Notes: generated by a model not told the origin, from the letters alone. A stretch of 64,000 nt of DNA from Hydrogenophaga taeniospiralis (GCF_020510445.1 NZ_JAHBAG010000001.1:596501-660500), one strand, 5' to 3'; positions 16,038-24,042 are shown, counted from the first letter of the stretch. Translations and numbers: made by a program.

Positions 16038-16798
16038 CACGACTCCCTGCCGCTGGTGGCGGTCTGTGCGGTGAACTCGGTGCACAGCGGCCGGCCCTTG
16101 ATGTGGGACGCTTCAATACGGGCCCAGCTGTTGGCCCTGGCCCAGCCTTCCAGGTTGGTGATGGCACCCAGCACCCAGCGCATACGGCCCTTGGCCTGGC
16201 TGTGGATCGCGGCCACGACCTCGGGGCTCATGGGCACTTCGGCCTTGGCCTTGATCGTGGCCTGCACGTCTTCGATGGAGAGGCGCTCCAGTTGGACGAT
16301 GTGGGCGACACGGCTGGCGATGTGCTCGAACTGGAGCACCATGGTCGGGAAGCGCTCCATGCCCACCAGGAAGCACATCACGCCGGTGATGTCGGTGATG
16401 TCGCGCAGCGCCTCCAGCATGGGCGCCACCCGCTGGCCGCCGCGCATGACCCGCGAGGTGGGGATGAGGTGGTCGGCCTCGTCGATGATCAGCGGCGTCA
16501 TGCTGACGGCGAGCTGCCCGATGATGCGGTCTTGCACCTGGGAGGCGTTGCCATCCAGGGGCAGGCCCATCTTGGCGGCCAGGTCGCGCAGCATGGACTG
16601 TTTCGTCCAGGTCTCTTTGGCGCGCAGGAACACGTGGCCGCTCTCGGCCGCCCAGCGCTCGGTGAGCATGGACTTGCCGATGCCGAACACCCCGCGCACC
16701 AGCACCAGACTGGCTTCGATGGCGCCGCGCTGGTCCACGATCTTCTCGGCCTCTTTGAGGCGGCGGAAATTCTCGGTTTGAACAAAGCCTTTTTTCAC
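16037..16798 (-). CDS. MuB-like AAA ATPase, transposition target selector
   Basis: A 253-aa ATPase from a GTG at 16798 with AAGGA seven bases upstream; an ATG at 16831 without a better site would add 11 residues. The Walker A motif is GVFGIGKS at residues 37-44 and the Walker B motif PLIIDEAD at 102-109. In Mu, MuB filaments choose target DNA, stimulate MuA and give target immunity. It lies 68 bp downstream of the transposase gene on the same strand, as in Mu-like phages. Confidence 0.9.
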   Translation of the reverse strand: MKKGFVQTENFRRLKEAEKIVDQRGAIEASLVLVRGVFGIGKSMLTERWAAESGHVFLRAKETWTKQSMLRDLAAKMGLPLDGNASQVQDRIIGQLAVSMTPLIIDEADHLIPTSRVMRGGQRVAPMLEALRDITDITGVMCFLVGMERFPTMVLQFEHIASRVAHIVQLERLSIEDVQATIKAKAEVPMSPEVVAAIHSQAKGRMRWVLGAITNLEGWARANSWARIEASHIKGRPLCTEFTAQTATSGRES

Positions 16799-16866
16799 GC
16801 TACATTCCTTCTCGTTTGGGTATCGACACACATCAACTCAGGCACGCTCTGTGACGGTTGCCGCCG

Positions 16867-19080
16867 TCACAGGGCACTCTTAAAACCCGGCTGTTCATCA
16901 GCCGCGCCCCACCCCAGACCACGCCCCTCGTAGTACTCGCGCAGCTGCTCGAAGCTGTCGCTTTCCACGTACTGGGCGAGCCACTCCTGATCCACACCCG
17001 TCCACGCATCGCGGTGGCGCATGAGCCATTCGTAGCGCGCGCCGGGGGTGTCAAAGAAAGGCCTGCCCGAGTCCGCTTGCGCGGCCTCGCCCTTGGAGGA
17101 ATCAGGGAGGGAGGAGGAGGTTTGCGCCCCCAGGGTGGAACCCAACACCTCGGGGGTGGTGAGCTCCGGCAGGAAAACGGTGTTGTCGGCATCGACCGGG
17201 CTGTTCAGCTCGCGCAGGGCGGTTTCGATCTGCTGCTGGCGCAGCCTGACCGTGGCGGCCACGCGCTTCTCGCGGGCCATCTGCACCACGGCCTTGGGCA
17301 TGGCGTCGATGCGGTTCGCGGCGAAGCGCGCATCACAGACGAATTGGCCGTCGAGCGTGTAGATGCGCACCCAGCTCGGGTCGTGGATGTCGTAGCGCAC
17401 GCTGACCTCGTGGCCTTCGACATCGCGGCGCATCAGCTCGGGGGCCGAATACACCTGGTTGAAGAACGCCACCTCGCCGCGCCGCGCTGTGCGCAGCACC
17501 GCGGGCATGAACAGCTCGCGCAGCTCGCCCTGTGTGGGCAGGTGCTGCAGGCTCGGATCGAACTTGGCCGCCCAGGCCTCATCGGGCGTCATGTGCTTGC
17601 CGTCGGCGCGCTTGGGCAGCGAGCGGTGGCGGTGGGTGCTGTTGTACTCATGCACCATGCGGTCCACCGCCTCGACGAACTGCGGCCAAGTGGGACACTT
17701 GTTGGACAGGCGCACCACCGTGCCCGTTTCTTTGGACCGGCGCACCGCGCGCTGCTCTTTCGCCAACTCGGCGGCCACCTTGCGGAATTCACCGCCGTCC
17801 ACGTCGCTGCCCTGGTAGCTGCCGAACTGGCGGGCGCAGTTGATGGCGTGGGTCTGCCAGGAACGCTCAATCACGCCGCGGCCCTGCGGCTTGCCAGGGA
17901 TGCCGGTGCGGTGATCGATGCCCAGGCGGGCGGCGAAGCCGTCGATCGGGCAGTCCATGGGCTTGGCGGTTTCACCCGCACCGTTGTCGGTGTACAGCAC
18001 GGCGGGGATGCCGTGCTGACCGATGCCGTGGCGCAGCGCATCGCCCACCGCGAACACGTTCTCTGAGAGCGAAGCGGACCAACCCATGATCCTTCGGCAC
18101 GACCAGTCTTTCGCCAGTGTCAGCTCGGGAGCGAACGGGGCACCGTGGTCTGGGTGGCGCACCTTGGCCTTGAACGTGTGACCGTCCATCACCCACACGT
18201 CGAGCGGGGCGAGCATGCTGGCGTCGCGCCGTTTAAACGGAAGCTTCACGTCCCGCTCTGAGCCGGAGTGGCGGGACTTGATGAGCGCCACATTGGCTTC
18301 GTGCGACTTCCCGTACTTGTCCAAGGCGCGGCGGGCGCGGGCATAGAGCGCCTCCCAGGTGTCGAAGTCGCGGCCCATCGACCGGGTGACCTCCTTGGCG
18401 GCCATGGTGAGCTTGCGAAACATCGGGTTGCGCGAGTGGTACAGGCCGAGGACTGCAGCCACGTCTTGTTCCATGCGCTCGGGCACCGGGGCGACTTCGA
18501 CGGACACCGGCAGCAAGCCCCACCAGCCGTGCTCGCGGTGCGCGCTGATCCAGCGCTCCAGCGTGCGGGCGCTCACCATGTCGCCCCGGGCCCGCTGATT
18601 GGCCGTGCGGGCGATGGACTGCACCTCTGCGCCAGCCTCACCCGTCACGAGCTGGGCGGCGAACAGCGCGCAGGAGCGCTTGAGGCCGTGCAGGGGCACC
18701 AGCTCCAGCACCGTGTTGACCAGGTGCACGCGCGCGTCGGCCACCGACTTGTCGGCCTGGCTGGGCGGGCGGCGCGAGGGGGACGGCACAGGCGCCAGCT
18801 CGCCGGGCTTGGGCACCGGGAGACCTGGCGGCACAAAGGAGCGGACGGGCGCGGGCTCCACCAGGGAGAGCGCGGTGGTGCCTGCCCGGGTGATCTGGCG
18901 CGCGGCGATGGCGGCGCGGGTTTCTTCGGGTAGCGCGCTGCAGTCGTATTCCATGCCGCCGCCCACCTTGCTCCTCTGGCGTTCAGCGGCGCCAAGGGAT
19001 TGGAGCTTGTCTCGTGTCCGCCGCTCCGAGGCAGGCATGCCCGGCAAGCCTGCGAGTTCGCGTGCTGTGAGCCAGGTCAT
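16867..19080 (-). CDS. MuA-like DDE transposase
   Basis: A 737-aa transposase. The N-terminus (WLTARELAGLPGMPASERRT) is a MuA-type DNA-binding helix-turn-helix. A further DNA-binding segment lies around residues 110-270. The RNase-H catalytic core shows D299 (VWVMDGHTF), D365 (LYTDNGAGE) and E405 (GRGVIERSW). A Mu-type beta-barrel C-terminal domain follows (HDPSWVRIYTLDGQFVCDARF). Length is slightly above MuA (663 aa). It cuts and joins the prophage ends at 8027 and 48247 during replicative transposition. The start overlaps the upstream gene as ATGA. Confidence 0.95.
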   Translation of the reverse strand: MTWLTARELAGLPGMPASERRTRDKLQSLGAAERQRSKVGGGMEYDCSALPEETRAAIAARQITRAGTTALSLVEPAPVRSFVPPGLPVPKPGELAPVPSPSRRPPSQADKSVADARVHLVNTVLELVPLHGLKRSCALFAAQLVTGEAGAEVQSIARTANQRARGDMVSARTLERWISAHREHGWWGLLPVSVEVAPVPERMEQDVAAVLGLYHSRNPMFRKLTMAAKEVTRSMGRDFDTWEALYARARRALDKYGKSHEANVALIKSRHSGSERDVKLPFKRRDASMLAPLDVWVMDGHTFKAKVRHPDHGAPFAPELTLAKDWSCRRIMGWSASLSENVFAVGDALRHGIGQHGIPAVLYTDNGAGETAKPMDCPIDGFAARLGIDHRTGIPGKPQGRGVIERSWQTHAINCARQFGSYQGSDVDGGEFRKVAAELAKEQRAVRRSKETGTVVRLSNKCPTWPQFVEAVDRMVHEYNSTHRHRSLPKRADGKHMTPDEAWAAKFDPSLQHLPTQGELRELFMPAVLRTARRGEVAFFNQVYSAPELMRRDVEGHEVSVRYDIHDPSWVRIYTLDGQFVCDARFAANRIDAMPKAVVQMAREKRVAATVRLRQQQIETALRELNSPVDADNTVFLPELTTPEVLGSTLGAQTSSSLPDSSKGEAAQADSGRPFFDTPGARYEWLMRHRDAWTGVDQEWLAQYVESDSFEQLREYYEGRGLGWGAADEQPGFKSAL

Positions 19081-19334
19081 GCTTGGGCTCCCTTGGAAGC
19101 TGCGGCCTTGGCTTGGCTCTCGACCTGTTCGAGGTGCATCAGTTCCAGCATGTATTGCTGGGCGACCAAATCCCGGATGTCATCAGCCAAGCGGCCGGGC
19201 TCAATGCGCACGTTGCCGTAGCTGGTTTTGATGGAGAAGCCATCAGCCATGTCAGGCCAGTGGCGGTTGAGGAAGTCGCGCAACTCAAACGCCCTGCCCG
19301 CGTCGGCCGCTTGTGGTGCCGGTTGGGTGCTCAT
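19077..19334 (-). CDS. small early phage protein upstream of the transposase
   Basis: An 85-aa protein starting MSTQPAPQAADAGRAFELRD. It contains NRHWPDMADGFSIKTSYGNVRIEPGRLADDIRDLVAQQYMLELMHLE, an alpha-rich stretch, and an Ala/Lys-rich tail. It is not assigned to any family. ATGA overlaps couple it to both the preceding DNA-binding gene and the transposase. Confidence 0.6.
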   Translation of the reverse strand: MSTQPAPQAADAGRAFELRDFLNRHWPDMADGFSIKTSYGNVRIEPGRLADDIRDLVAQQYMLELMHLEQVESQAKAAASKGAQA

Positions 19335-19624
19335 GCGACCGCTCCCGCTGCAGCGTTTTTGCGGCGCGGCAGCTTGTGCGGGTCATTGGCGGCAACGGTG
19401 CCCGGTGCGGGCTTGAGGCCCAGGACGATGGCCGCCAGGTGTGCCTGGCCGCGCATGCCTTTGAGCTGCCCATTGGGGCGCAGCAGGTCCTGCAGCGCCA
19501 GACGCTTCAGACCGTTGACCCGGGCCAACTCGCTGATGCTCAGGCCGTTGCTCACGATGAACGTGCGCGCGCTCTGCACCGTCTGCGGATACGGCAATCG
19601 AGTGATGACAGGGTTCGATGTCAT
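19331..19624 (-). CDS. first early gene: small helix-turn-helix protein
   Basis: A 97-aa protein starting MTSNPVITRLPYPQTVQSAR. The segment FIVSNGLSISELARVNGLKRLALQDLLRP looks like a compact helix-turn-helix, followed by QLKGMRGQAHLAAIVLGLKPAP. It occupies the position of Ner in Mu, the early-operon regulator, but is not an obvious Ner homologue by length or sequence. It is the first gene of the leftward operon, about 150 nt from the predicted promoter. Confidence 0.6.
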   Translation of the reverse strand: MTSNPVITRLPYPQTVQSARTFIVSNGLSISELARVNGLKRLALQDLLRPNGQLKGMRGQAHLAAIVLGLKPAPGTVAANDPHKLPRRKNAAAGAVA

Positions 19625-19774
19625 GGGGGGGTGTGGTGTGAAGTGGTAAATTGATGTTTCAAAAGCTCAGGCAGAAGCCATCAGAGATGCCGATGCAGCT
19701 GTGTTCTTTCTGGTGGTGGATTCAGTTCGTCCTACGTGTGGTGGATGTTCTGCATTCGGTTTTGATTGATAGTT

Positions 19775-19803
19775 ATTGTGGTGCTGTTTTCAGCACACGT
19801 CAA
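19775..19803 (-). promoter_or_regulatory. predicted leftward early promoter with embedded operator
   Basis: On the minus strand TTGACG (plus 19798-19803) and CACAAT (plus 19775-19780) are separated by exactly 17 bases, a sigma-70 layout. The spacer contains the perfect palindrome GTGCTGTTTTCAGCAC at 19781-19796. A related imperfect copy (GGGCTGTTTTGAGCGC) overlaps the repressor start at about 19811-19826. A repressor bound there would block the early operon and could control its own gene. The rest of 19625-19818 holds no gene. Confidence 0.6.
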
Positions 19804-19818
19804 TATTCAAGGGCTGTT

Positions 19819-20262
19819 TTGAGCGCAAATATTTTTGAAAGGCTTCGAGCCGAGCGGGAACGACTGGGAAGGACTCAAGAGGAGTTCGCTGCCATCGCGG
19901 GCGTCACGAGGAGGCCTTACGTCGAATGGGAAAAGGGCGGAGGGCCTTCACCCAATGCAGTGCAGCTCTCGGCACTCGCCGCCGCAGGCGCCGATGTGCT
20001 CTACATCCTCATGGGACAGCGTGCCCAGGGCTTGCCAGAGGCGGACCTGTTGCCGGCCGATGAGCGCGTGCTGATCGACAGCTACCGCCGTTGCAACGCC
20101 GAGGCGCGGCGCAACCTCATCCAAACTGCCGCGCTGCTATCCGCAGGCATGCCAGCTGCGCGCACTCAAAAACCCAGCGGCGGCCAGAGCCAGAGCGCCG
20201 TGGGCAACAACAACATCCAGATCGGACGCGTGGGCAACAAGGCCCGGATCAAAAACAAGTGA
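19819..20262 (+). CDS. XRE-family phage repressor with C-terminal IQIG motif
   Basis: A 147-aa protein, divergent from the early operon and thus the likely lysogeny repressor. I place the start at a TTG at 19819 (after AAGGG), giving SANIFERLRAERERLGRTQE; the upstream frame looks non-coding. Residues 4-70 are an HTH_3 domain (TQEEFAAIAGVTRRPYVEWEKG, VLYILMGQRAQG). A short helical region follows, then a Gly/Ser/Gln linker and NNIQIGRVGNKARIKNK at the very end. That terminal motif recurs in the next protein. No peptidase S24 domain is present, so SOS-type self-cleavage is not expected. Confidence 0.75.
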   Translation: MSANIFERLRAERERLGRTQEEFAAIAGVTRRPYVEWEKGGGPSPNAVQLSALAAAGADVLYILMGQRAQGLPEADLLPADERVLIDSYRRCNAEARRNLIQTAALLSAGMPAARTQKPSGGQSQSAVGNNNIQIGRVGNKARIKNK

Positions 20263-20272
20263 GGTAAATGCG

Positions 20273-20671
20273 TTGCAAGAGCTACCAAAACAGCTGCTGG
20301 CCTGGCTCGGCCGGCTGCTGCCAAAACAAGAAGTCACGGGGGATTCAAATGTTCAGGTTGGCCGGGTTGGCGGCAACATCCGAGTCACACGGAATCACCA
20401 GCACGGCGCGGTGCAGGCGGACCGCATCGACGTTACGGTGATCAATCACCACCATCACCACACACAAAACCGGGCGGCGCCGCGCGCGACGCCCGAACAA
20501 AAAGCTGTGCTGCAACTCATGGACAACGTGCAGGACCGCATCGCGGTGTTGGACTTCATGGAGCGTGAGTTCAAGACCCGGATGGTGATCGAGCTGGACG
20601 GCAAGCAGCTGTATCGGCTGAAGCGGTATGTGGAGGTGGTGATCCAATCCACAGCGCCATGCAAGAAGTAA
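20273..20671 (+). CDS. protein sharing the repressor's VQVG-type motif
   Basis: A 132-aa protein from a TTG at 20273 preceded by GAGGT, 10 bp after the repressor stop. Residues about 25-40 read SNVQVGRVGGNIRVTRN, aligning with the repressor's NNIQIGRVGNKARIKNK. A histidine run (INHHHHHTQN) follows, then a helical C-terminal domain (TPEQKAVLQLMDNVQDRIAVLDFMERE, DGKQLYRLKRYVEVVI). No family is known to me. Shared motif and adjacency suggest physical interaction with the repressor, perhaps as co-repressor or antirepressor. The 3' end overlaps the nuclease gene by 13 nt. Confidence 0.6.
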   Translation: MQELPKQLLAWLGRLLPKQEVTGDSNVQVGRVGGNIRVTRNHQHGAVQADRIDVTVINHHHHHTQNRAAPRATPEQKAVLQLMDNVQDRIAVLDFMEREFKTRMVIELDGKQLYRLKRYVEVVIQSTAPCKK

Positions 20672-21105
20672 TCTCCGCCGCGCTGATCTGCCTGGTCGTT
20701 GGTGTGACCGACGGAGACACGCTGAAAGCCCGTTGCGGCGAGCCTGATGCATACCAGGTGGTGAAGGTGCGCATCGGCGCGATTGATGCGCCTGAGAAAG
20801 CCCAGGCCTTTGGCAAGAGGTCGCGCCAGCATCTGCATGAACTTTGCCACCAGGTGCAGGCCACCATCCGGAAAACCGACACGGACCGATACGGCCGCAC
20901 GGTGGCCGATGTAGAGTGCAATGGCCGAGACGTTGCGACCGAACAGGTCAATGCAGGCATGGCCTGGGTGTTCGACAGGTACGCGACGGGCTACGAGTGG
21001 CTGTATCGGCACCAAGATGCCGCAAAGAATGCCGGTCGCGGTTTGTGGACCGATCTGGAACCCGTATCGCCATGGGAGTGGCGTGCATCAAGGAGGAAGT
21101 CATGA
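20659..21105 (+). CDS. thermonuclease (SNase) family nuclease
   Basis: A 148-aa staphylococcal-nuclease-type protein. It has the metal-site segment VTDGDTLKA, VRIGAIDAPE with Arg38 and Glu46, and DRYGRTVADV with Arg80, equivalent to R35, E43 and R87 of the classic enzyme. A hydrophobic N-terminus (EVISAALICLVVGV) could be a short export signal, since the homologous enzymes are secreted. It would cut DNA or RNA with calcium. It appears to be an accessory gene between immunity and lysis regions. Confidence 0.88.
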   Translation: MQEVISAALICLVVGVTDGDTLKARCGEPDAYQVVKVRIGAIDAPEKAQAFGKRSRQHLHELCHQVQATIRKTDTDRYGRTVADVECNGRDVATEQVNAGMAWVFDRYATGYEWLYRHQDAAKNAGRGLWTDLEPVSPWEWRASRRKS

Positions 21106-21644
21106 ACGCCAAAGCAACGTTGCTCGCGCTCACCTGCCTGGCGGTGTCACCCGCCTGGGCCATCAACAAATGCACCATCGACGGTCGGGTGGTGTTCCAG
21201 GATGCTGCATGCCCTGGAAAGGGTGAGACCCTTTCCGTTCGGCCAGCAAGTGGAGCTGCACCGACAACACAGGCATCCGAGGCGGCTGGTGGAGGCGCAA
21301 AGTCCGACGCCTCCGCCAAACCTCAAACAGAGGCGCAGCGGATTGAGCAGCAGATCGCGGCAAGTCAGCAGGAGCGACGAAAGCAGGAGCTGGAAGTCAG
21401 ACTGGTGCCGGACGCATTTGCAGCGATCCGCCGGCAGCGGGCTGCATGCGATCGCGACATGAAGGCCCTGCAGGCCAAGAAATCCCGTGCGAACAACAAC
21501 CTCGCTGGCGCCACCTGGGAGAGTGCTATTTCGGGAGAAATGACGGCCCTGGCCACAACGTGCGACACACGCAATCGCGAGCTGCGTGAGGATGCAGCGG
21601 CCCTTCGTGCGGAGTGTCAGCAGTTGGGTGGTTGCAAGCGGTAA
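21102..21644 (+). CDS. exported DUF4124-type protein
   Basis: A 180-aa protein with a strong AAGGAGG before ATG 21102. A Sec signal (MNAKATLLALTCLAVSPAWA) precedes INKCTIDGRVVFQDAACPGKGE, the DUF4124 beta-hairpin with two cysteines. A disordered Ala/Ser section and a charged helical coiled coil follow (QRIEQQIAASQQERRKQELE), with a C-terminal cysteine pair region. It is probably periplasmic. It overlaps the nuclease by 4 nt and may be co-expressed with it in the lysogen. Confidence 0.72.
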   Translation: MNAKATLLALTCLAVSPAWAINKCTIDGRVVFQDAACPGKGETLSVRPASGAAPTTQASEAAGGGAKSDASAKPQTEAQRIEQQIAASQQERRKQELEVRLVPDAFAAIRRQRAACDRDMKALQAKKSRANNNLAGATWESAISGEMTALATTCDTRNRELREDAAALRAECQQLGGCKR

Positions 21645-21679
21645 GGTTGATGCAGTTGCCGAGTGAGTTTTAAATCGTG

Positions 21680-22315
21680 ATGCAGCACTACAGAAGCAAC
21701 CACCCCAACCATGTTCATCAATTGGTGGCCAGCGTGTCCAAGCACTACTACGCGGGAAAAGATGGGCTGCTCAAATATCAGGACAAGCCCTTTGAGACGT
21801 CGTTGGCAAAGCTGGTTGGTGCCAGCCGGAGCCACATGGTCATCTACTCTCTGCGGGATCACTACTCGAAGCTTTTTTATGCCGAGGTTGGCTTTGGTCC
21901 CGGCATGCCGTCGATGCGTGCCTTCCTGGCACGTGCATGGCGACCCAAGCCAGATCAGCCCGACCTACCTTTGTGTGGCGTTCCGGAGCTGATGTTGATC
22001 CCGAAGACTGCGCAAGCGGCCTTCCCCGACGTGGTGACAGACATCGAGCACATGGGGGTTGGCCTGGTCGACGTCGCCAGTGGGTTCCAGAGTGGAATCC
22101 AAGACATCAACACCGTCGAAAACAGCATTGGCCACTACATCGGGAAGCCCATCGATCAAGTCGTTTCCTACCTCCCAACCCTTTCTGGATGGCGTGCGAA
22201 ATACAAGAAGTCGACCAAAGAAAAGTCCAAGGCTGATGTGTGGCGGGAGCATGTTCCAGCCATTCGTCTGCTGCCGAAAAGCTGGGCCGAAACGCCGGCA
22301 GCTGAGCCGGTTTAA
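21680..22315 (+). CDS. integrase-fold-like protein of unknown function
   Basis: A 211-aa protein starting MQHYRSNHPNHVHQLVASVS. SHMVIYSLRDHYSKLFYAEV resembles the second strand region of retroviral-type integrase cores. GVPELMLIPKTAQAAF lies where the second catalytic Asp would be and DINTVENSIGHYIGKPIDQ where the Glu would be. The first and second acidic residues are not convincingly present, so it may be an inactive derivative. It is AT-richer than its neighbours and lies upstream of a terminator, consistent with an independent accessory gene. The assignment is tentative. Confidence 0.45.
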   Translation: MQHYRSNHPNHVHQLVASVSKHYYAGKDGLLKYQDKPFETSLAKLVGASRSHMVIYSLRDHYSKLFYAEVGFGPGMPSMRAFLARAWRPKPDQPDLPLCGVPELMLIPKTAQAAFPDVVTDIEHMGVGLVDVASGFQSGIQDINTVENSIGHYIGKPIDQVVSYLPTLSGWRAKYKKSTKEKSKADVWREHVPAIRLLPKSWAETPAAEPV

Positions 22316-22379
22316 ATACAGGGCCTTGCGGTTTCGGTGGGCTCCGTGATACCGTAAAAAAGCAATTCCAACCCTCACA

Positions 22380-22407
22380 GGCCGACCCATGTCGGCCTTA
22401 GTTATTT
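22380..22407 (+). terminator. rho-independent terminator, copy 1 of 3
   Basis: GGCCGAC (22380-22386), loop CCAT, GTCGGCC (22391-22397), then TTAGTTATTT. It lies between the integrase-like gene and the lysis cassette. Two near-identical copies follow at 29480 and 35284. Confidence 0.8.
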
Positions 22408-22432
22408 CTGCCCGCCCGATGAAAGTCGGTGC

Positions 22433-23173
22433 ATGGGCATCACACACCTCCCTCTACTTCTCATCCCCTGGGTCGTCCTGAGCATCCTCGTCGGGTTCGT
22501 GCTCGGCTTGTTGGTGGCGGCGATCTTTGAAAGGCTTGTCGAGCTGCGGACAGGGGCACCCGCCAGCGTCTTCGGCATGTCTCCGCGTATACGCGGCGCC
22601 GTCAGCCCGCGCATGCTCGTCACCGGCCTGTCGTTGTCTTTCGCGGCCTTCGTTGGGATGGCGGTGCATGAGAGCTACACGACCACGGCCGTGATCCCCG
22701 CAAAGGGAGACGTCCCCACACTGGGGTTTGGCTCCACGAAGCATGAAGACGGCACGCCGGTGAAGATGGGCGAGAGCACCACGCCCGTGCGTGCCCTCAT
22801 CAAGGCCCAGGCGCACATCGGCAAGGAAGAAGCGATCTTCCGCGACAGCCTGCCCGGCGTGGCCCTGCACCAGGGCGAGTACGACCTGTACATGGACTGG
22901 GTGTACCAGTTCGGCACCCCTGCCTGGCTGCGGTCTGACATGCGCCGCCAGCTGCAGGCGGGCGACTACACGCAGGCCTGCAACGCGCTGCTGAGCTACC
23001 GCAAGATGACCAGCGCCCGAAACGAGGGGCCGGGCTGGGTGGTGAACCGGCGCGATGCCCAGGGCCGCCCTACGCGGTGGGAGTTCGACTGCTCCACGCC
23101 GGGCAACAAGGTATGCCGCGGCGTCTGGACCCGCCAGGCCGAGCGCCACCAGAAGTGCATGGGGCTGCAGTGA
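22433..23173 (+). CDS. SAR-type phage lysozyme (GH24-like endolysin)
   Basis: A 246-aa frame. The muramidase domain starts near residue 80, with the catalytic Glu in VHESYTT, a likely Asp in AKGDVPTLGFGST, and conserved QGEYDLYMDWVYQFG, CNALLSYRK and RRDAQGRPTRWEFDC. Just before it, LVTGLSLSFAAFVGMAV is a signal-anchor-release-type helix. The first 40 residues (HLPLLLIPWVVLSILVGFVLGLLVAAI) form an additional membrane segment. If translation starts at the ATG at 22577 instead, a normal SAR endolysin results; neither start has a strong ribosome site. It cleaves peptidoglycan for lysis. Its stop overlaps the spanin start as TGATG. Confidence 0.85.
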   Translation: MGITHLPLLLIPWVVLSILVGFVLGLLVAAIFERLVELRTGAPASVFGMSPRIRGAVSPRMLVTGLSLSFAAFVGMAVHESYTTTAVIPAKGDVPTLGFGSTKHEDGTPVKMGESTTPVRALIKAQAHIGKEEAIFRDSLPGVALHQGEYDLYMDWVYQFGTPAWLRSDMRRQLQAGDYTQACNALLSYRKMTSARNEGPGWVVNRRDAQGRPTRWEFDCSTPGNKVCRGVWTRQAERHQKCMGLQ

Positions 23174-23763
23174 TGGCCGCCCAGCTTCTGAGCGCCCTGC
23201 TCATCGCCATCGCCCTGCTGGGCGGCGGCTACTGGTGGGGCCACACGGCCACGGACAACGCCTGGCAGGCCAAACAGGCCAAGGAAGACCAGGCCGTTTC
23301 CAAGGCGATCGACAAGGAAACCAAGCGCGCAGACCAGGCCGCCGCCAACTACCTCCGTGAACACATTGACCAGGAAGACCGCTATGCCGAACTGGACAGC
23401 AAGTATCAAACGCTGCGCAAGCGCGCTCCGCTCGTGGTTGCGGCCCGTGCGCCTCGAACCCCCGAATGTGGACCGGCCCAAGCGCCGGGGCGCGTCGAGC
23501 TACCTGCTGCTGCCGATGCTGGCGATGTGCCTCGCCTCACTCTTGCTGCTGTCCGCATGTGGAACGGCGCGCTCACCGGTGTTGATTCGCCAGCCGGTGC
23601 CTGCGGCGCTGCTGGTGCCGCCGAAGGCGCCGACGCTGCTTGTGCCGAGAGCGCCGGGCTCTCTCTTGCCGACGCCTGGTTCAACCAGGCCGTCAACGCC
23701 AAGTCCTGCGCCGAAGACCGGCAGCGGTACCAACACCTGATTGATTTTTTAAACGGAAAGTGA
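23173..23763 (+). CDS. inner-membrane spanin (Rz-like)
   Basis: A 196-aa protein: one N-terminal membrane helix (LLSALLIAIALLGGGYWWG), then a charged coiled coil (AKQAKEDQAVSKAIDKETKRADQ) and an Ala-rich periplasmic region ending AEDRQRYQHLIDFLNGK. This is the layout of i-spanins, which join an outer-membrane lipoprotein partner to fuse the two membranes at lysis. The partner gene is nested in another frame inside it. Confidence 0.75.
   Translation: MAAQLLSALLIAIALLGGGYWWGHTATDNAWQAKQAKEDQAVSKAIDKETKRADQAAANYLREHIDQEDRYAELDSKYQTLRKRAPLVVAARAPRTPECGPAQAPGRVELPAAADAGDVPRLTLAAVRMWNGALTGVDSPAGACGAAGAAEGADAACAESAGLSLADAWFNQAVNAKSCAEDRQRYQHLIDFLNGK
23468..23740 (+). CDS. outer-membrane spanin lipoprotein (Rz1-like) nested in Rz
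   Basis: Encoded entirely within the i-spanin gene in another frame, the classical Rz/Rz1 arrangement. From a GTG at 23468 it encodes a basic n-region, a hydrophobic stretch and the lipobox LLLSAC, followed by a short proline-rich mature part (RQPVPAALLVPPKAPTLLVP). The frame is open from 23357, so an earlier ATG start is possible. The lipidated protein would sit in the outer membrane and pair with the i-spanin. Confidence 0.72.
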   Translation: MDRPKRRGASSYLLLPMLAMCLASLLLLSACGTARSPVLIRQPVPAALLVPPKAPTLLVPRAPGSLLPTPGSTRPSTPSPAPKTGSGTNT

Positions 23764-23769
23764 CGCGCC

Positions 23770-24042
23770 ATGGCGATGGAAAAAGACGAACTCATGCTGC
23801 TGGGCAAGATGGACGGCAAGCTCGACAGCATCACCGCCCACCTGGTTCGACAGGATCAGCGCATCGACGCGCTCGACCAGCGCATGGAGGAGCGCCACAA
23901 CTCCATTGACAAGCGCCTGCGCGTCGTTGAGCAGAAGGCCGCGGTGGCGGGCGCCATCAGTGGCTCGGCGGTTTCCATCGGCATCGCTCTGGCGATCGAG
24001 GGCGCGAAGCAGTGGCTCAGCCGCGGGGGCTCCGGACAGTAA
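23770..24042 (+). CDS. small coiled-coil plus membrane-helix protein, holin-like
   Basis: A 90-aa protein: residues 5-55 form a charged amphipathic coiled coil (MDGKLDSITAHLVRQDQRIDALDQ) and residues about 57-77 one membrane helix (VAGAISGSAVSIGIALAI). The layout resembles XhlA-like or other phage membrane proteins near lysis genes. It could be a holin or antiholin, otherwise not identified here. It overlaps the small terminase start by one base. Confidence 0.6.
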   Translation: MAMEKDELMLLGKMDGKLDSITAHLVRQDQRIDALDQRMEERHNSIDKRLRVVEQKAAVAGAISGSAVSIGIALAIEGAKQWLSRGGSGQ

